64,000 nt of DNA from an uncultured Collinsella sp. (lineage in GTDB: Bacteria > Actinomycetota > Coriobacteriia > Coriobacteriales > Coriobacteriaceae), in the NCBI GenBank assembly GCA_902494535.1, contig CABUTO010000002.1:1-64000 (forward strand), read 5' to 3'. Position 1 is the stretch's first letter. Each line of letters starts with the position of its first letter. The position numbers and the translations under genes are program-made. Below are positions 1-8,111 of the stretch, piece by piece. The notes under the pieces were generated by a model. That model was not told where the DNA came from and did not search any database. It saw nothing but the letters and a program-made list of their open reading frames with translations.

Positions 1-127
1 CGGTTTTATCTGGGAAAATGCTGCTATGTCTATCTGCAGACCTTAAATCTAACTACTAGATAGACTGTCTAACTCAATGGCGAGCGGAACTAACCAGCCC
101 TTTTGCTTGCGCCCGGGAGGGGCGCAT

Positions 128-199
128 ATGAAGTTTATCGCGAGTTCCGCACGCAAAGGAAAGCACTTAATGTGCTTTCCGTCTTGCGCAGGACTGTAG
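128..199 (+). other. Possible 23-aa mini-ORF inside the inverted repeat
   Basis: An ATG five bases after GGGAGGGG opens a 23-codon frame beginning MKFIASSARK and ending at TAG 197-199. The Shine-Dalgarno, ATG and first three codons lie in the palindromic arm. No homologue is recognised. It may be an accident of the palindrome, and translation is unproven. Confidence 0.2.
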
Positions 200-214
200 A
201 GCAGGAAACTTCAT
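167..214 (-). other. Possible 15-aa mini-ORF on the opposite strand of the inverted repeat
   Basis: The symmetric copy of the same Shine-Dalgarno and ATG on the minus strand opens a 15-codon frame (MKFPALQSCARRKAH) ending at TAA. Its codons are in exact register with those of the plus-strand mini-ORF. No known family is recognised, so this is speculative. Confidence 0.15.
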
Positions 215-240
215 ATGCGCCCCTCCCGGGCGCAAGCAAA

Positions 241-267
241 AGGGCGACCCCTGTCCGGAGTCGCCCT
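241..267 (-). terminator. Intrinsic terminator of pnp
   Basis: On the minus strand a stem GGGCGAC/GTCGCCC closes a roughly 11-nt loop and is followed by TTTT. It lies 25 bp past the pnp stop. The T-run is contributed by the adjacent inverted-repeat element. Confidence 0.75.
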
Positions 268-291
268 TGTTGAGCTGCTTATGTGTAGCTT

Positions 292-2538
292 TTACTCGGC
301 GTCGTGGTGACGGCGGGGCTTGCGGCCTCCGTTGTCGCCAGGACGGCGCGGACGGTCGCTGCGCTCGGAGCGCTCGCGACGCGGACGCTCACGGCGCTGG
401 AAGTGCTCGCCGTCGCCCTCGGAGGCACCCTCGGAGCGAGCCGGGGCCTCAGGCTTGTCGAGACGATCGAGCGAAATCTTGCCGCGATCGTCGACCTCGA
501 TGACGACGACCTTGACCTCGTCGCCCACGTTGAGGACGTCCTCGACCTTCTCCACGCGGCCCTTGGCGACGCGGGAGATGTGCAGCAGGCCGTCCTTACC
601 GGGCAGCAGGTTGACGAAGGCGCCGAAGGGCTGGATGGAGACCACACGACCGGTGTACTCCTCGCCCGGCTCGGGAACCTTGATGATGAGCTTGATACGC
701 TCGACGGCCTGGTCGACGGACTCGCCGGTGCCGCCGACAAAGACGGTGCCGTCCTCCTGGATGTCGACCGAAGCGCCGGTCTCGTCCTGGATACCGCGGA
801 TGACCTTACCGCCGGAACCGATGACGTCGCGGATCTTGTCGGTCGGAACCTGGATGGAGACGATGCGCGGGGCGGTGCTGCGCGTAGTGTGGCGCGGCTC
901 GGGGATCACATCGAGCATCTTCTGCAGGATGAAGGCGCGACCCTCCTTGGCCTGCTGCAGGGCGCGGGCCAGGATGTCGAAGGTAAGGCCGGTAGCCTTG
1001 TTGTCCATCTGCAGGGCGGTGATGCCCTCGGTGGTGCCGGTGACCTTAAAGTCCATGTCGCCAAGGAAGTCCTCGAGGCCCTGGATGTCGGACAGGACCA
1101 CGGTCTTGCCCTCCTCCTGGATCAGGCCCATGGCGATACCGGAGACCGGGCGCTTAATGGGCACGCCGCCGTCCATAAGGGCGAGCGTGGAGCCGCAGGT
1201 CGAAGCCATCGAAGAGGAGCCGTTGGACTCCATGACCTCGGAGACGACGCGGATGGCGTAGGGGAACTCGTTCTCGTCGGGAAGCACCGGAAGCAGAGCG
1301 CGCTCGGCCAGATTGCCATGGCCGATCTCGCGGCGCTTGGGGCTGCCCATGCGGCCGGTCTCGCCGGTGCAGAAAGGCGGGAAGTTGTAGTGGTGCATGT
1401 AGCGCTTGCCCTCGGTGGGCTCGATGGTATCCAGACGCTGGCCCTCGTTGAGCATGCCGAGCGAAAGAACCGAGAGCACCTGGGTCTGGCCACGCTGGAA
1501 CAAACCGGAGCCGTGAACGAGCGGCAGGTAGTTGTCCTTCACCATGATGGGACGGATCTCGTCGGCGGCACGGCCGTCGACGCGCTCGCCGGTCTCAACG
1601 ACCATGGTGCGCATGGCCTTCTTCTCGAGCTTCTTGAGCGCCACGGGGATCTCGCGCTCCCAAGCGGCCTGCTCCTCCTCGGTGAACTCGGCGCGGATGG
1701 ACTCCTTCAGAGCCTCGACCTTACCGATACGGGAGAGCTTGTCGGCGTCGCGAAGGGCGGCTGCCATCTCGTCGTAGTGGGCGAAGATGCGCTCCTGGAC
1801 CTCCTCGACGGGCTGGTCGAGCGGGTACTCCTTCTTGACGGTGGGGCCGTTAACCTGCTCCCACTCGGCGACGAACTCGTCCTGAGCCTGGCAGAAAGCG
1901 GCAAGGGCCTCCTGGCCAAACTTCATGGCGGCGAGCATGTCGTCCTCGGAGATCTCCTCGGCGCCGGCCTCGACCATCGAGATGAAGTCGGCGGATCCGC
2001 CCAGCTCCAGGTCCAGATCCGAGTTCTCGCGCTCCTCGTAGGTGGGGTTGACGATAAACTCGCCGCTCTCCACGTTACGACCGATGCGCACGCAGGCAAG
2101 CGGGCCCTCGAAGGGCACGCCGCCGAGCGTCATGGCCAGGGAAGCACCCATAACGTTGATGACGTCGAAGGGGTTGACCTGGTCGGCGACAAGCGAGGTA
2201 GCGACGATGTGTACCTCGTTGCGGAAGCCGTCCGGGAAGCTCGGGCGAATCGGACGGTCGATCATGCGCGCGGTGAGCGTGGCCTTCTCGCTGGGACGGC
2301 CCTCACGCTTGAGGTAGCCACCCGGGATGCGGCCGGCTGCGTACATCTTCTCGTTGAAGTCGACGGTCAGCGGGAAGAAGTCGTAGTTCTTGCGCTCCTT
2401 GGAGACGACCACGGTGTCAAGCATCGTGGTATCGCCCTGCTTGACCAGGCAGGCGCCGGTGGCCTGCTTGGCAAGCTCGCCCGACTCAAAGGTGTAGGTC
2501 TTGCCGTACAGCTCAAAGGTCTTGGATACGAGTGTCAT
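292..2538 (-). CDS. pnp: Polyribonucleotide nucleotidyltransferase (PNPase)
   Basis: Phosphorolytic 3'-5' exoribonuclease of the RNA degradation machinery; it works as a cytoplasmic trimer. The 748 residues show the standard order: first RNase PH domain, helical linker, second RNase PH domain (about 310-540), KH domain with the GSGGK loop (about 565-620) and S1 domain (about 630-700). After S1 comes a roughly 45-residue tail rich in Arg, Asp and Glu (RRERPRRERSERSDRPRR region), typical of actinobacterial PNPases and a possible RNA-binding extension. The ATG is preceded by AAAGGAG. It lies downstream of rpsO, the classical rpsO-pnp pairing, but a terminator separates them. Confidence 0.98.
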   Translation of the reverse strand: MTLVSKTFELYGKTYTFESGELAKQATGACLVKQGDTTMLDTVVVSKERKNYDFFPLTVDFNEKMYAAGRIPGGYLKREGRPSEKATLTARMIDRPIRPSFPDGFRNEVHIVATSLVADQVNPFDVINVMGASLAMTLGGVPFEGPLACVRIGRNVESGEFIVNPTYEERENSDLDLELGGSADFISMVEAGAEEISEDDMLAAMKFGQEALAAFCQAQDEFVAEWEQVNGPTVKKEYPLDQPVEEVQERIFAHYDEMAAALRDADKLSRIGKVEALKESIRAEFTEEEQAAWEREIPVALKKLEKKAMRTMVVETGERVDGRAADEIRPIMVKDNYLPLVHGSGLFQRGQTQVLSVLSLGMLNEGQRLDTIEPTEGKRYMHHYNFPPFCTGETGRMGSPKRREIGHGNLAERALLPVLPDENEFPYAIRVVSEVMESNGSSSMASTCGSTLALMDGGVPIKRPVSGIAMGLIQEEGKTVVLSDIQGLEDFLGDMDFKVTGTTEGITALQMDNKATGLTFDILARALQQAKEGRAFILQKMLDVIPEPRHTTRSTAPRIVSIQVPTDKIRDVIGSGGKVIRGIQDETGASVDIQEDGTVFVGGTGESVDQAVERIKLIIKVPEPGEEYTGRVVSIQPFGAFVNLLPGKDGLLHISRVAKGRVEKVEDVLNVGDEVKVVVIEVDDRGKISLDRLDKPEAPARSEGASEGDGEHFQRRERPRRERSERSDRPRRPGDNGGRKPRRHHDAE

Positions 2539-2551
2539 TGTTCTCCTTTAC

Positions 2552-2609
2552 CCCACAGGCCCCTTGCCTGCGGGCTTCTCATGTGGCGCGGGCCCCCTGC
2601 CCCCGCCAC
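2552..2609 (-). promoter_or_regulatory. pnp leader stem-loops
   Basis: Two GC-rich hairpins precede the pnp Shine-Dalgarno on the minus strand: GTGGCG/CGCCAC (2582-2609) and CCCGCAGG/CCTGTGGG (2552-2574). PNPase of other bacteria autoregulates through a leader stem cut by RNase III. A similar role here is inference. Confidence 0.4.
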
Positions 2610-2641
2610 GCTTCAGAGCGTGATTGTTCGCGCCCTTACAC

Positions 2642-2673
2642 AAAAAGAGCGCCCCGCTGCGCAGGACGCTCTT
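2642..2673 (-). terminator. Intrinsic terminator of rpsO
   Basis: Stem AAGAGCG/CGCTCTT followed by TTTTT on the minus strand, 15 bp after the rpsO stop. Some transcripts may read through into pnp. Confidence 0.85.
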
Positions 2674-2687
2674 AGCATGTACAAATC

Positions 2688-2966
2688 CTACTGGATGTTG
2701 TCGCGGATGCCCAGAGCCTTGATGAGCTCACGGTACTCGACGATGTCGTTCTTCTTGATGTAGGAGAGAAGACGACGACGACGGCCGACGAGCATGAGCA
2801 GGCCACGACGGGTGTGGAAGTCCTTCTGGTGGGACTTCATGTGCTCGGTCAGCTCCTTGATGCGCTCGGACAGGATGGCGACCTGAACCTTGGGGTTGCC
2901 GGTGTCGACCGGGGTGTTACCGAACTGGGCAGTCAGCTCCGCCTTGCGCTCTTTGGAAACAGTCAT
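2688..2966 (-). CDS. rpsO: 30S ribosomal protein S15
   Basis: Primary 16S rRNA binder in the central domain of the small subunit. The 92 residues match the S15 family length of about 89. The C-terminal half has the conserved HMKSHQKDFHTRRGL and LVGRRRRLLSYI segments that contact rRNA. The start is set at the ATG opening MTVSKERK because GAAAGGTG lies just upstream; the longer in-frame extension is untranslated leader. It sits between recO and pnp with its own terminator. Confidence 0.97.
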   Translation of the reverse strand: MTVSKERKAELTAQFGNTPVDTGNPKVQVAILSERIKELTEHMKSHQKDFHTRRGLLMLVGRRRRLLSYIKKNDIVEYRELIKALGIRDNIQ

Positions 2967-2986
2967 TGTTTCACCTTTCGTTTTAC

Positions 2987-3013
2987 GTCGCCCACGGGCG
3001 ACTCGATTCGCCT
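2987..3013 (-). promoter_or_regulatory. rpsO leader with two mutually exclusive hairpins
   Basis: Upstream of the rpsO Shine-Dalgarno the minus strand can form GTCGCCC/GGGCGAC (2987-3002) or GGCGA/TCGCC (about 2998-3013). Both use the same TCGCC bases, so only one can form. S15 is known to autoregulate by binding structured leaders in several bacteria, but this leader is not matched to a known class. Confidence 0.4.
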
Positions 3014-3104
3014 CGGACTGGGAAGCCGCCGGTGGAGCGAGCAACCAAGGTCGAGGTACCAACAGGTCGGTATGTTACCACAAGCAGCCCGCGCCTGCGC
3101 ATCA

Positions 3105-3854
3105 TCACCGACCCAACATGAATTCCATCGCACGGAGGCGCTGGTCGGTATGCGTCGCCGCCCACACATGCGAAAGCCCGAGCAAGAACGCCGCCGTATG
3201 CGGGTCGATTTTCTCGGCCATAAGCGCATCGAAGGTCATGGACATGAGGGCGCGCAGCCATGCGGTCTCACCGGTCGACACCAGTTCGGCACCTGGAACG
3301 CTCGACGCGCACGACCCGCACATGAGACCGCCCGCCTGGGCTGAAAAATACGACAGCATGGGGTCTCCGCACAGCACACAGGCCGAAAAATCGGGACGAT
3401 AGCCAACGTGCGATAGCAGCTTAAAGACATATGCCGCCACAAGTAGGTCCATATGTGCCGTATCAAGCCCGCTGCCCACCAGGGCAAGCGCTCGCTGCGT
3501 GATGGCAAAGGTAAACGGGTCCTCAGCGTCCTCGAACGAGCACACGCGCGCGACCTCGGCGATCGCGCTTGCGGCGCAGGTCGTCTCATAATCGGGCGCG
3601 GCGCCGAGGGGCGCCTCCATAAGCTCGGCCTGAGAAACCACGTCGAGCGAGCGTCCATGTGCGAGCAGCATATCGACGGTACAGAATAGCTCGCAGCGCG
3701 CCGCCAACCGACCGCCGGGCTTACGCGCGCCCTTTGCCACGGCACGCACCTGCCGGCCCCGCTCGTCAAGCATCGTCAAGATCAGGTCGGTCTCTTTGAG
3801 CTTCGTCTTGTCGAGGACGAGCACCTTGGTGCGATATGTCCGGGAGCCTGCCAT
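3105..3854 (-). CDS. recO: DNA repair protein RecO
   Basis: Recombination mediator that with RecR helps load RecA on SSB-coated DNA. The 249 residues are of typical length. An N-terminal OB fold (about 5-80) begins TKVLVLDKTKLKETD. A helical C-terminal domain carries a four-cysteine zinc cluster (CVLCGDP and CGSCAS, about 160-185). It follows era after a 15-bp gap. The ATG at 3854 has only a modest AGGA-type ribosome site at long spacing. Confidence 0.95.
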   Translation of the reverse strand: MAGSRTYRTKVLVLDKTKLKETDLILTMLDERGRQVRAVAKGARKPGGRLAARCELFCTVDMLLAHGRSLDVVSQAELMEAPLGAAPDYETTCAASAIAEVARVCSFEDAEDPFTFAITQRALALVGSGLDTAHMDLLVAAYVFKLLSHVGYRPDFSACVLCGDPMLSYFSAQAGGLMCGSCASSVPGAELVSTGETAWLRALMSMTFDALMAEKIDPHTAAFLLGLSHVWAATHTDQRLRAMEFMLGR

Positions 3855-3869
3855 GCGCGCCGCGCGTCC

Positions 3870-4937
3870 TTAGTCCTCGGCGTTGTAGCCAAAGCGGCGA
3901 ATCTGGGCCTCGTCGTCACGCCAGCCGGCCTTGACCTTCACGTCCAGCTCCAAAAAGACCTGCGTGCCAAAGATGCGCTCAAGATCGCGACGGGCGTCGA
4001 TACCGATATGCTTGATCATCTCGCCGCCCTTACCGATGATGATGCCCTTTTGGCCCTCGCGCTCGACGTAAATGGTGGCGTGCACGCGCAACACCTTCTT
4101 GGTCTGCTCGAGCGCATCGCAGATCACGCCAACGGAGTGCGGAATCTCATCACGGGTGCGGCGCAAGACCTTCTCGCGCACAAACTCGGCAACGAGCGTC
4201 TCATCGGAAGCGTCGGTACCCATGTCCTCGGGGAACCAACGCGGACCCTCAGGCAAAAAGTGCGCAACGGTCTCGATAAATGCATCGACGTTGAAGTTCT
4301 TGACCGACGACGTCACGATCTCGTCGTCATATTCCATGAGTTCGTGGGCTGCCTTAAGCTGCTCCATGACCTGTGCGGGGTCGGCCTCATCGGCCTTGGT
4401 GAGCACCAGGACCTTCTTGCAACGAGCGCATCTGACGCGCTCGGCAACCCAGGCGTCTCCCCTGCCGATCGGTTTGGTGGCATCAATCAAAAACGCGACA
4501 ACATCAACATCGTTCAGCTCGAACAACGCGCTCTTGTTGAGCTCGGATCCCAAGCCGTCCTTGGGCTTATGAATACCGGGGGTATCGACAAAGACCAGCT
4601 GGTAGCCGGGGCGGTTGACGACGGCGCGCATGCGGCGGCGGGTCGTCTGGGCCACCGGCGAGGTGATGGCGACCTTTTTGCCATAGCAGGCATTAAGCAG
4701 CGTAGACTTGCCAGCGTTGGGACGACCGACCAGGGCCACAAAGCCGCTGCGGAAACCGGGCTCAACGTCACCAAAGCCCGCGAGGTTGTCGTCCTCGTCG
4801 CACAGGGCATCGAGTTCCTCGTCGCTCATACCCTCAAACGGGTCGAACTCCTCGAAATCCTCGAGCTCCTCGGTATCCACCGCGTCCAGGGACTCGTCGT
4901 CCAAAATCTCATCGGCAGGCTGCATATTGTCGGACAT
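3870..4937 (-). CDS. era: GTPase Era with an acidic N-terminal extension
   Basis: Ras-like GTPase with a KH domain that assists 30S assembly near the 3' end of 16S rRNA. At 355 residues it is about 55 longer than usual. The first 60 or so residues are strongly acidic (DDESLD, EELEDFEEFD, SDEELDALCDEDD) and precede the normal start of the fold. G1 is GRPNAGKST (about 72-80), G3 DTPG, G4 TKAD. The KH domain has GKGGEMIKHIG near residue 305. AAAGGGA precedes the ATG at 4937. The cluster dgkA-era-recO is widely conserved. Confidence 0.97.
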   Translation of the reverse strand: MSDNMQPADEILDDESLDAVDTEELEDFEEFDPFEGMSDEELDALCDEDDNLAGFGDVEPGFRSGFVALVGRPNAGKSTLLNACYGKKVAITSPVAQTTRRRMRAVVNRPGYQLVFVDTPGIHKPKDGLGSELNKSALFELNDVDVVAFLIDATKPIGRGDAWVAERVRCARCKKVLVLTKADEADPAQVMEQLKAAHELMEYDDEIVTSSVKNFNVDAFIETVAHFLPEGPRWFPEDMGTDASDETLVAEFVREKVLRRTRDEIPHSVGVICDALEQTKKVLRVHATIYVEREGQKGIIIGKGGEMIKHIGIDARRDLERIFGTQVFLELDVKVKAGWRDDEAQIRRFGYNAED

Positions 4938-4949
4938 GGGAATCCCTTT

Positions 4950-5327
4950 CTAAATAAAGCCGAGCGCGTGGGCAAATACCAGCACGCCCACAATCGCGGC
5001 AGTGATGGAAAGAACGTATACAGAGGCGGCGGCGATGTCCTTCGCACGCTTGGCCAGCGGATGAAGCTCCTGGGTCGCCAGGTCGACGATGGCCTCCATG
5101 GCGGTGTTGCACAGCTCGCCGTGAATCACCAGGCCGCAGCAGATGATAATCGTGGCCCACTCGGCAATGTCGAGCCCCACGATGCAGCCGGCAATGACGG
5201 TGCACACGCCCGCCACGAGCATGACCTTAATGTTGCGCTCGGTCTTGACGGCGGTGACGAAGCCCTCCATGGCGTAGGAAAACGACTTTAAGAAGGACGG
5301 ATGGTCCTTGTTCGATCCGGGAATCAT
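4950..5327 (-). CDS. dgkA: Diacylglycerol/undecaprenol kinase family protein
   Basis: Small integral membrane kinase. In Gram-positive bacteria this family phosphorylates undecaprenol to recycle the cell-wall lipid carrier. The 125 residues give about three membrane segments and the family signature: an SF-type N-terminal helix with KTERN, then GELCNTAMEAIVDLA with the Glu and Asn catalytic residues. AGGAG overlaps the ybeY stop, so it is probably co-translated in the ybeY-dgkA-era order. Lipid substrate specificity cannot be read from the sequence. Confidence 0.9.
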   Translation of the reverse strand: MIPGSNKDHPSFLKSFSYAMEGFVTAVKTERNIKVMLVAGVCTVIAGCIVGLDIAEWATIIICCGLVIHGELCNTAMEAIVDLATQELHPLAKRAKDIAAASVYVLSITAAIVGVLVFAHALGFI

Positions 5328-5336
5328 AGACGGCTC

Positions 5337-5846
5337 CTAGTCGTGGGCGTGGTTGGTGATGGGGCCGACGTGGACTAGCTTAGGGTCCTCGCCGCGCTCG
5401 AGCGCCAAATCGCGCAGGATGGCGTCCTCGCGGGCCTCCATGACCTCGGCCTCGTCGTCCTCGATGTGGTCATAGCCCAGCAGGTGCAGCATGCCGTGTA
5501 CGAGCATCAGACGGCACTCGTCAGCGGGGCTATTGCCAAAACCGGGGGCCTGACGGGCAATAACCTGCGGGGCCAAGATAATATCGCCGAGCTCGAGCGT
5601 CTCATCGGCGGGAATGTCATCGTCAAAGGCCGAATCGCACTCAAACGAGAGCACATCGGTGGTGCGATCGATACCGCGCCATTCGTGGTTGAGCTCGTGC
5701 ATCTCGTCCTCGTCGACATACGAAAGGGAAATCTCGACTTCACGCTCAACGCCCTCGGCAGCAAGCACGACCTCGCAGATGTGCTCCACCTCCTGCGCAT
5801 CGAGCAGCGTATCGAGCTCGGCATCGTTGCTGATCAATACACTCAA
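5337..5846 (-). CDS. ybeY: Endoribonuclease YbeY (rRNA maturation factor)
   Basis: Metal-dependent protein required for 16S rRNA 3'-end maturation and ribosome quality control. The 169 residues contain the zinc motif HGMLHLLGYDH (about 121-131). The start is TTG, preceded by AAAGGAG. Its TTGA overlaps the phoH stop by four bases, which indicates translational coupling. The phoH-ybeY-dgkA-era arrangement is conserved in many Gram-positives. Confidence 0.96.
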   Translation of the reverse strand: MSVLISNDAELDTLLDAQEVEHICEVVLAAEGVEREVEISLSYVDEDEMHELNHEWRGIDRTTDVLSFECDSAFDDDIPADETLELGDIILAPQVIARQAPGFGNSPADECRLMLVHGMLHLLGYDHIEDDEAEVMEAREDAILRDLALERGEDPKLVHVGPITNHAHD

Positions 5847-6829
5847 CGGGACTCCTTTCGGTCGCGCGGGCGCTGCTCGCGCACGTCATCATAAGCATCA
5901 TATGCCTCGACGATACGACCCACCAGGGCATGGCGCACCACGTCGGCGCGCTCCAGGTGTGCAAACGCCACATCGTCGACACGGCCCAAAATCTTCTCGG
6001 CATCCGCCAAGCCGCCACGACGACCCACCAGGTCGCGCTGACTCAGGTCGCCGGTAATCACAAACTTGGAGTTGAAGCCCAGGCGCGTCAGGAACATCTT
6101 CATCTGCTCGGGCGTGGTATTTTGCGCCTCGTCGAGCACCACGAAGGCATCGCTCAGCGTGCGGCCGCGCATATAGGCAAGCGGGGCGATCTCGATCACG
6201 CCGCGCTCCATAAGCTCATCGGTGCGCTCGCGATCCATCATGTCAAAAAGGGCGTCGTAGAGCGGACGCATGTAGGGATCGATCTTTTCCTCGAGGGTAC
6301 CGGGCAAAAAGCCCAGGTTCTCCCCCGCCTCGACAACCGGACGCGTCAAGATCAAGCGGCCCACCTCGTGGCGCTTGAGCGCGGCAACGGCAAGCGCCAT
6401 GGCCAGATAGGTCTTACCGGTACCGGCAGGACCCAGGCCAAACGTGATGGTATGTGAGCGGATGGCATCCACATACCGCTTTTGCCCGAGCGTCTTGGGA
6501 CGAATGACGCGACCGCGATACGAAAGCAGCACGTCATCGCGAAGCGACGTAGCCTCGTGCTCACCGTCGCGCAGAACGGCCAGGCAGCGAGAGACATCGT
6601 CGACAGGCAGCGTGCGCCCGGCAGCCGCCTCGCGAAAAGCGTGTTCGAAAAAACGCGCCACGAGTTCGACCTCATCCGGGTCACCGCTCACGGCGATGCT
6701 ATCGCCACGGGCGACCACATGGGCGCGAACCAAGCTCTCGAGCGCACGAAGGACGCCGTCGCCGGCGCCCAAAACGCACGAGGGATCAATTCCCTCGGGA
6801 ACGGTAAGTCTAATCTTCGAGGCTTCCAT
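5843..6829 (-). CDS. phoH: PhoH family ATPase
   Basis: Cytoplasmic P-loop ATPase/helicase-like protein genetically linked to YbeY and RNA processing. The start MEASKIRLTVPEG at 6829 has GGGAGGT just upstream, giving 328 residues. Walker A is GPAGTGKTYLAMA near residue 135 and Walker B is the VVLDEAQNTT segment. The N-terminal KH-like region (about 1-85) is typical of this subgroup. It overlaps the end of mtaB by 20 bp and couples to ybeY through a 4-bp overlap. The precise physiological substrate of the family is unsettled. Confidence 0.94.
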   Translation of the reverse strand: MEASKIRLTVPEGIDPSCVLGAGDGVLRALESLVRAHVVARGDSIAVSGDPDEVELVARFFEHAFREAAAGRTLPVDDVSRCLAVLRDGEHEATSLRDDVLLSYRGRVIRPKTLGQKRYVDAIRSHTITFGLGPAGTGKTYLAMALAVAALKRHEVGRLILTRPVVEAGENLGFLPGTLEEKIDPYMRPLYDALFDMMDRERTDELMERGVIEIAPLAYMRGRTLSDAFVVLDEAQNTTPEQMKMFLTRLGFNSKFVITGDLSQRDLVGRRGGLADAEKILGRVDDVAFAHLERADVVRHALVGRIVEAYDAYDDVREQRPRDRKESR

Positions 6830-8102
6830 GAACCTCCCTGCGCGCATGGACCAAGCCGGAATCATCGACTCCGATGATAGCAACATCGAGCAGGCACGGG
6901 GCTGAAAGTCCACAGGTATCGTCAAGACGGGCATGATGGAACGAACCGAGCGTCAGGTTGTCGCCATACTCGAGCACCGCACGCTCAACCGTGCCCACGC
7001 GACGACGAGCGTCGGCAATGGCGAGCTCCTGCGCGGCGGCCCGCATACGGCGGCTGCGCTCGGCCATAACCTCGGGCGGCACTTGGTCGGGCATGTCGGC
7101 AGCAAGGGTACCGGGACGCTTGCTATAGCGGAACACGTGCATACGCGAGAAACCCACACGGCGGCACAGCGCCAGCGACTCCTCGAATTCCTCGTCCGTC
7201 TCACCAGGAAAACCGACGATGACATCGCACGAAAGAGACACCTGGGGCAAGTTGGCGCGAATCATGCGCACCGTGTCCTCAAAGGCCTCGGCGCTATAGG
7301 GACGGCCCATGCGATGCAGGGTCGCCGTGCAGCCGGACTGCACGGGCAGATGTAAAAACGGGGCGATACGCTGCGGATAGCGCGCCATAACCTTAAGCAG
7401 GCGCTCAGAGATATCCATGGGCTCGACCGAGGAAATGCGCACATGCGGAATAGACGTGCGCTCCATGATGGCCTCGAGCAGCTCATCGATTTCGACATGC
7501 TCGTCAGTCGCGCTCTTGCCATCGTAGGCGCCCAGGTTCACACCGGTCAGCACCACCTCGGGCACGCCGGCCTCCTGGGCCTCGCGAACTTGCTCGAGCA
7601 CGGACTCGACGGGCACGGAGCGCTCGGGGCCGCGTGCCTTCCACACAATGCAATAGGTGCAACGGTGGTTGCAGCCGTCCTGAATCTTCACGCCCAGGCG
7701 AGAGCGACCGAGCGCATCGACCACCTCGCCATCGCTGCAGACGGGAACGCTATCGGACTCAACGCCCAGCACCTCGCAGACACGATCGGCGACATCGATC
7801 TTGGACGGCTCGGCGATCACGCGATCCGAAAGCTCCAGCAGCTCCTCGGGATGCAAATTAACCACGCATCCGGTCACGACCACATAGGGCTCGTTTGGAT
7901 AGGCCAGCGCATGGCGGACGGCCTTACGGGTCTTGGCCTCGGCCTCGCCCGTAACGGCACAGGTGTTAATGACGATTAGCTCTGCATCCTGAGGATCCAC
8001 CATTGCAAAACCCAGGCGCATTAAATCGGCAGTGATACGGTCGGACTCAACCCGGTTGACACGGCAGCCGAGGTTGACGACGGAAATATGGGGTGCGAGC
8101 AC
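6810..8102 (-). CDS. mtaB: tRNA t6A37 methylthiotransferase MtaB
   Basis: Radical-SAM enzyme that converts N6-threonylcarbamoyladenosine at tRNA position 37 to its 2-methylthio form. The 430 residues include the N-terminal UPF0004 domain with NLGCRVN (about 10-16), the radical-SAM cysteines in DGCNHRCTYCIVW (about 141-153), and a TRAM-like C-terminus. The start is GTG with AAGGAGCCCGC before it, overlapping the dnaJ stop region. Placement after dnaJ and before phoH matches the Firmicutes order. Confidence 0.95.
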   Translation of the reverse strand: MLAPHISVVNLGCRVNRVESDRITADLMRLGFAMVDPQDAELIVINTCAVTGEAEAKTRKAVRHALAYPNEPYVVVTGCVVNLHPEELLELSDRVIAEPSKIDVADRVCEVLGVESDSVPVCSDGEVVDALGRSRLGVKIQDGCNHRCTYCIVWKARGPERSVPVESVLEQVREAQEAGVPEVVLTGVNLGAYDGKSATDEHVEIDELLEAIMERTSIPHVRISSVEPMDISERLLKVMARYPQRIAPFLHLPVQSGCTATLHRMGRPYSAEAFEDTVRMIRANLPQVSLSCDVIVGFPGETDEEFEESLALCRRVGFSRMHVFRYSKRPGTLAADMPDQVPPEVMAERSRRMRAAAQELAIADARRRVGTVERAVLEYGDNLTLGSFHHARLDDTCGLSAPCLLDVAIIGVDDSGLVHARREVHGSLED

Positions 8103-8111
8103 GCGGGCTCC

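Larger units (their letters stand above)
98..244. repeat. Long perfect inverted repeat (2 x 39 bp) with a structured 69-bp centre
   Basis: Positions 98-136 and 206-244 are exact reverse complements over 39 bp. The 69-bp spacer holds a second perfect hairpin (158-166 with 172-180, loop 167-171) and imperfect complementarity in between, so the whole 147 bp can fold into one long stem. Each arm contains a Shine-Dalgarno-like GGGAGGGG followed five bases later by ATG AAG TTT. The right end shares four bases with the pnp terminator. It could be a MITE, an intergenic palindrome or a structured RNA. I do not recognise the family. Confidence 0.9.

Noticed and set aside
304..2763. Very long open frame (819 codons) on the plus strand opposite pnp
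   Set aside because: It mirrors the pnp coding frame; its composition is an antisense shadow of a high-GC gene and no family is recognisable.
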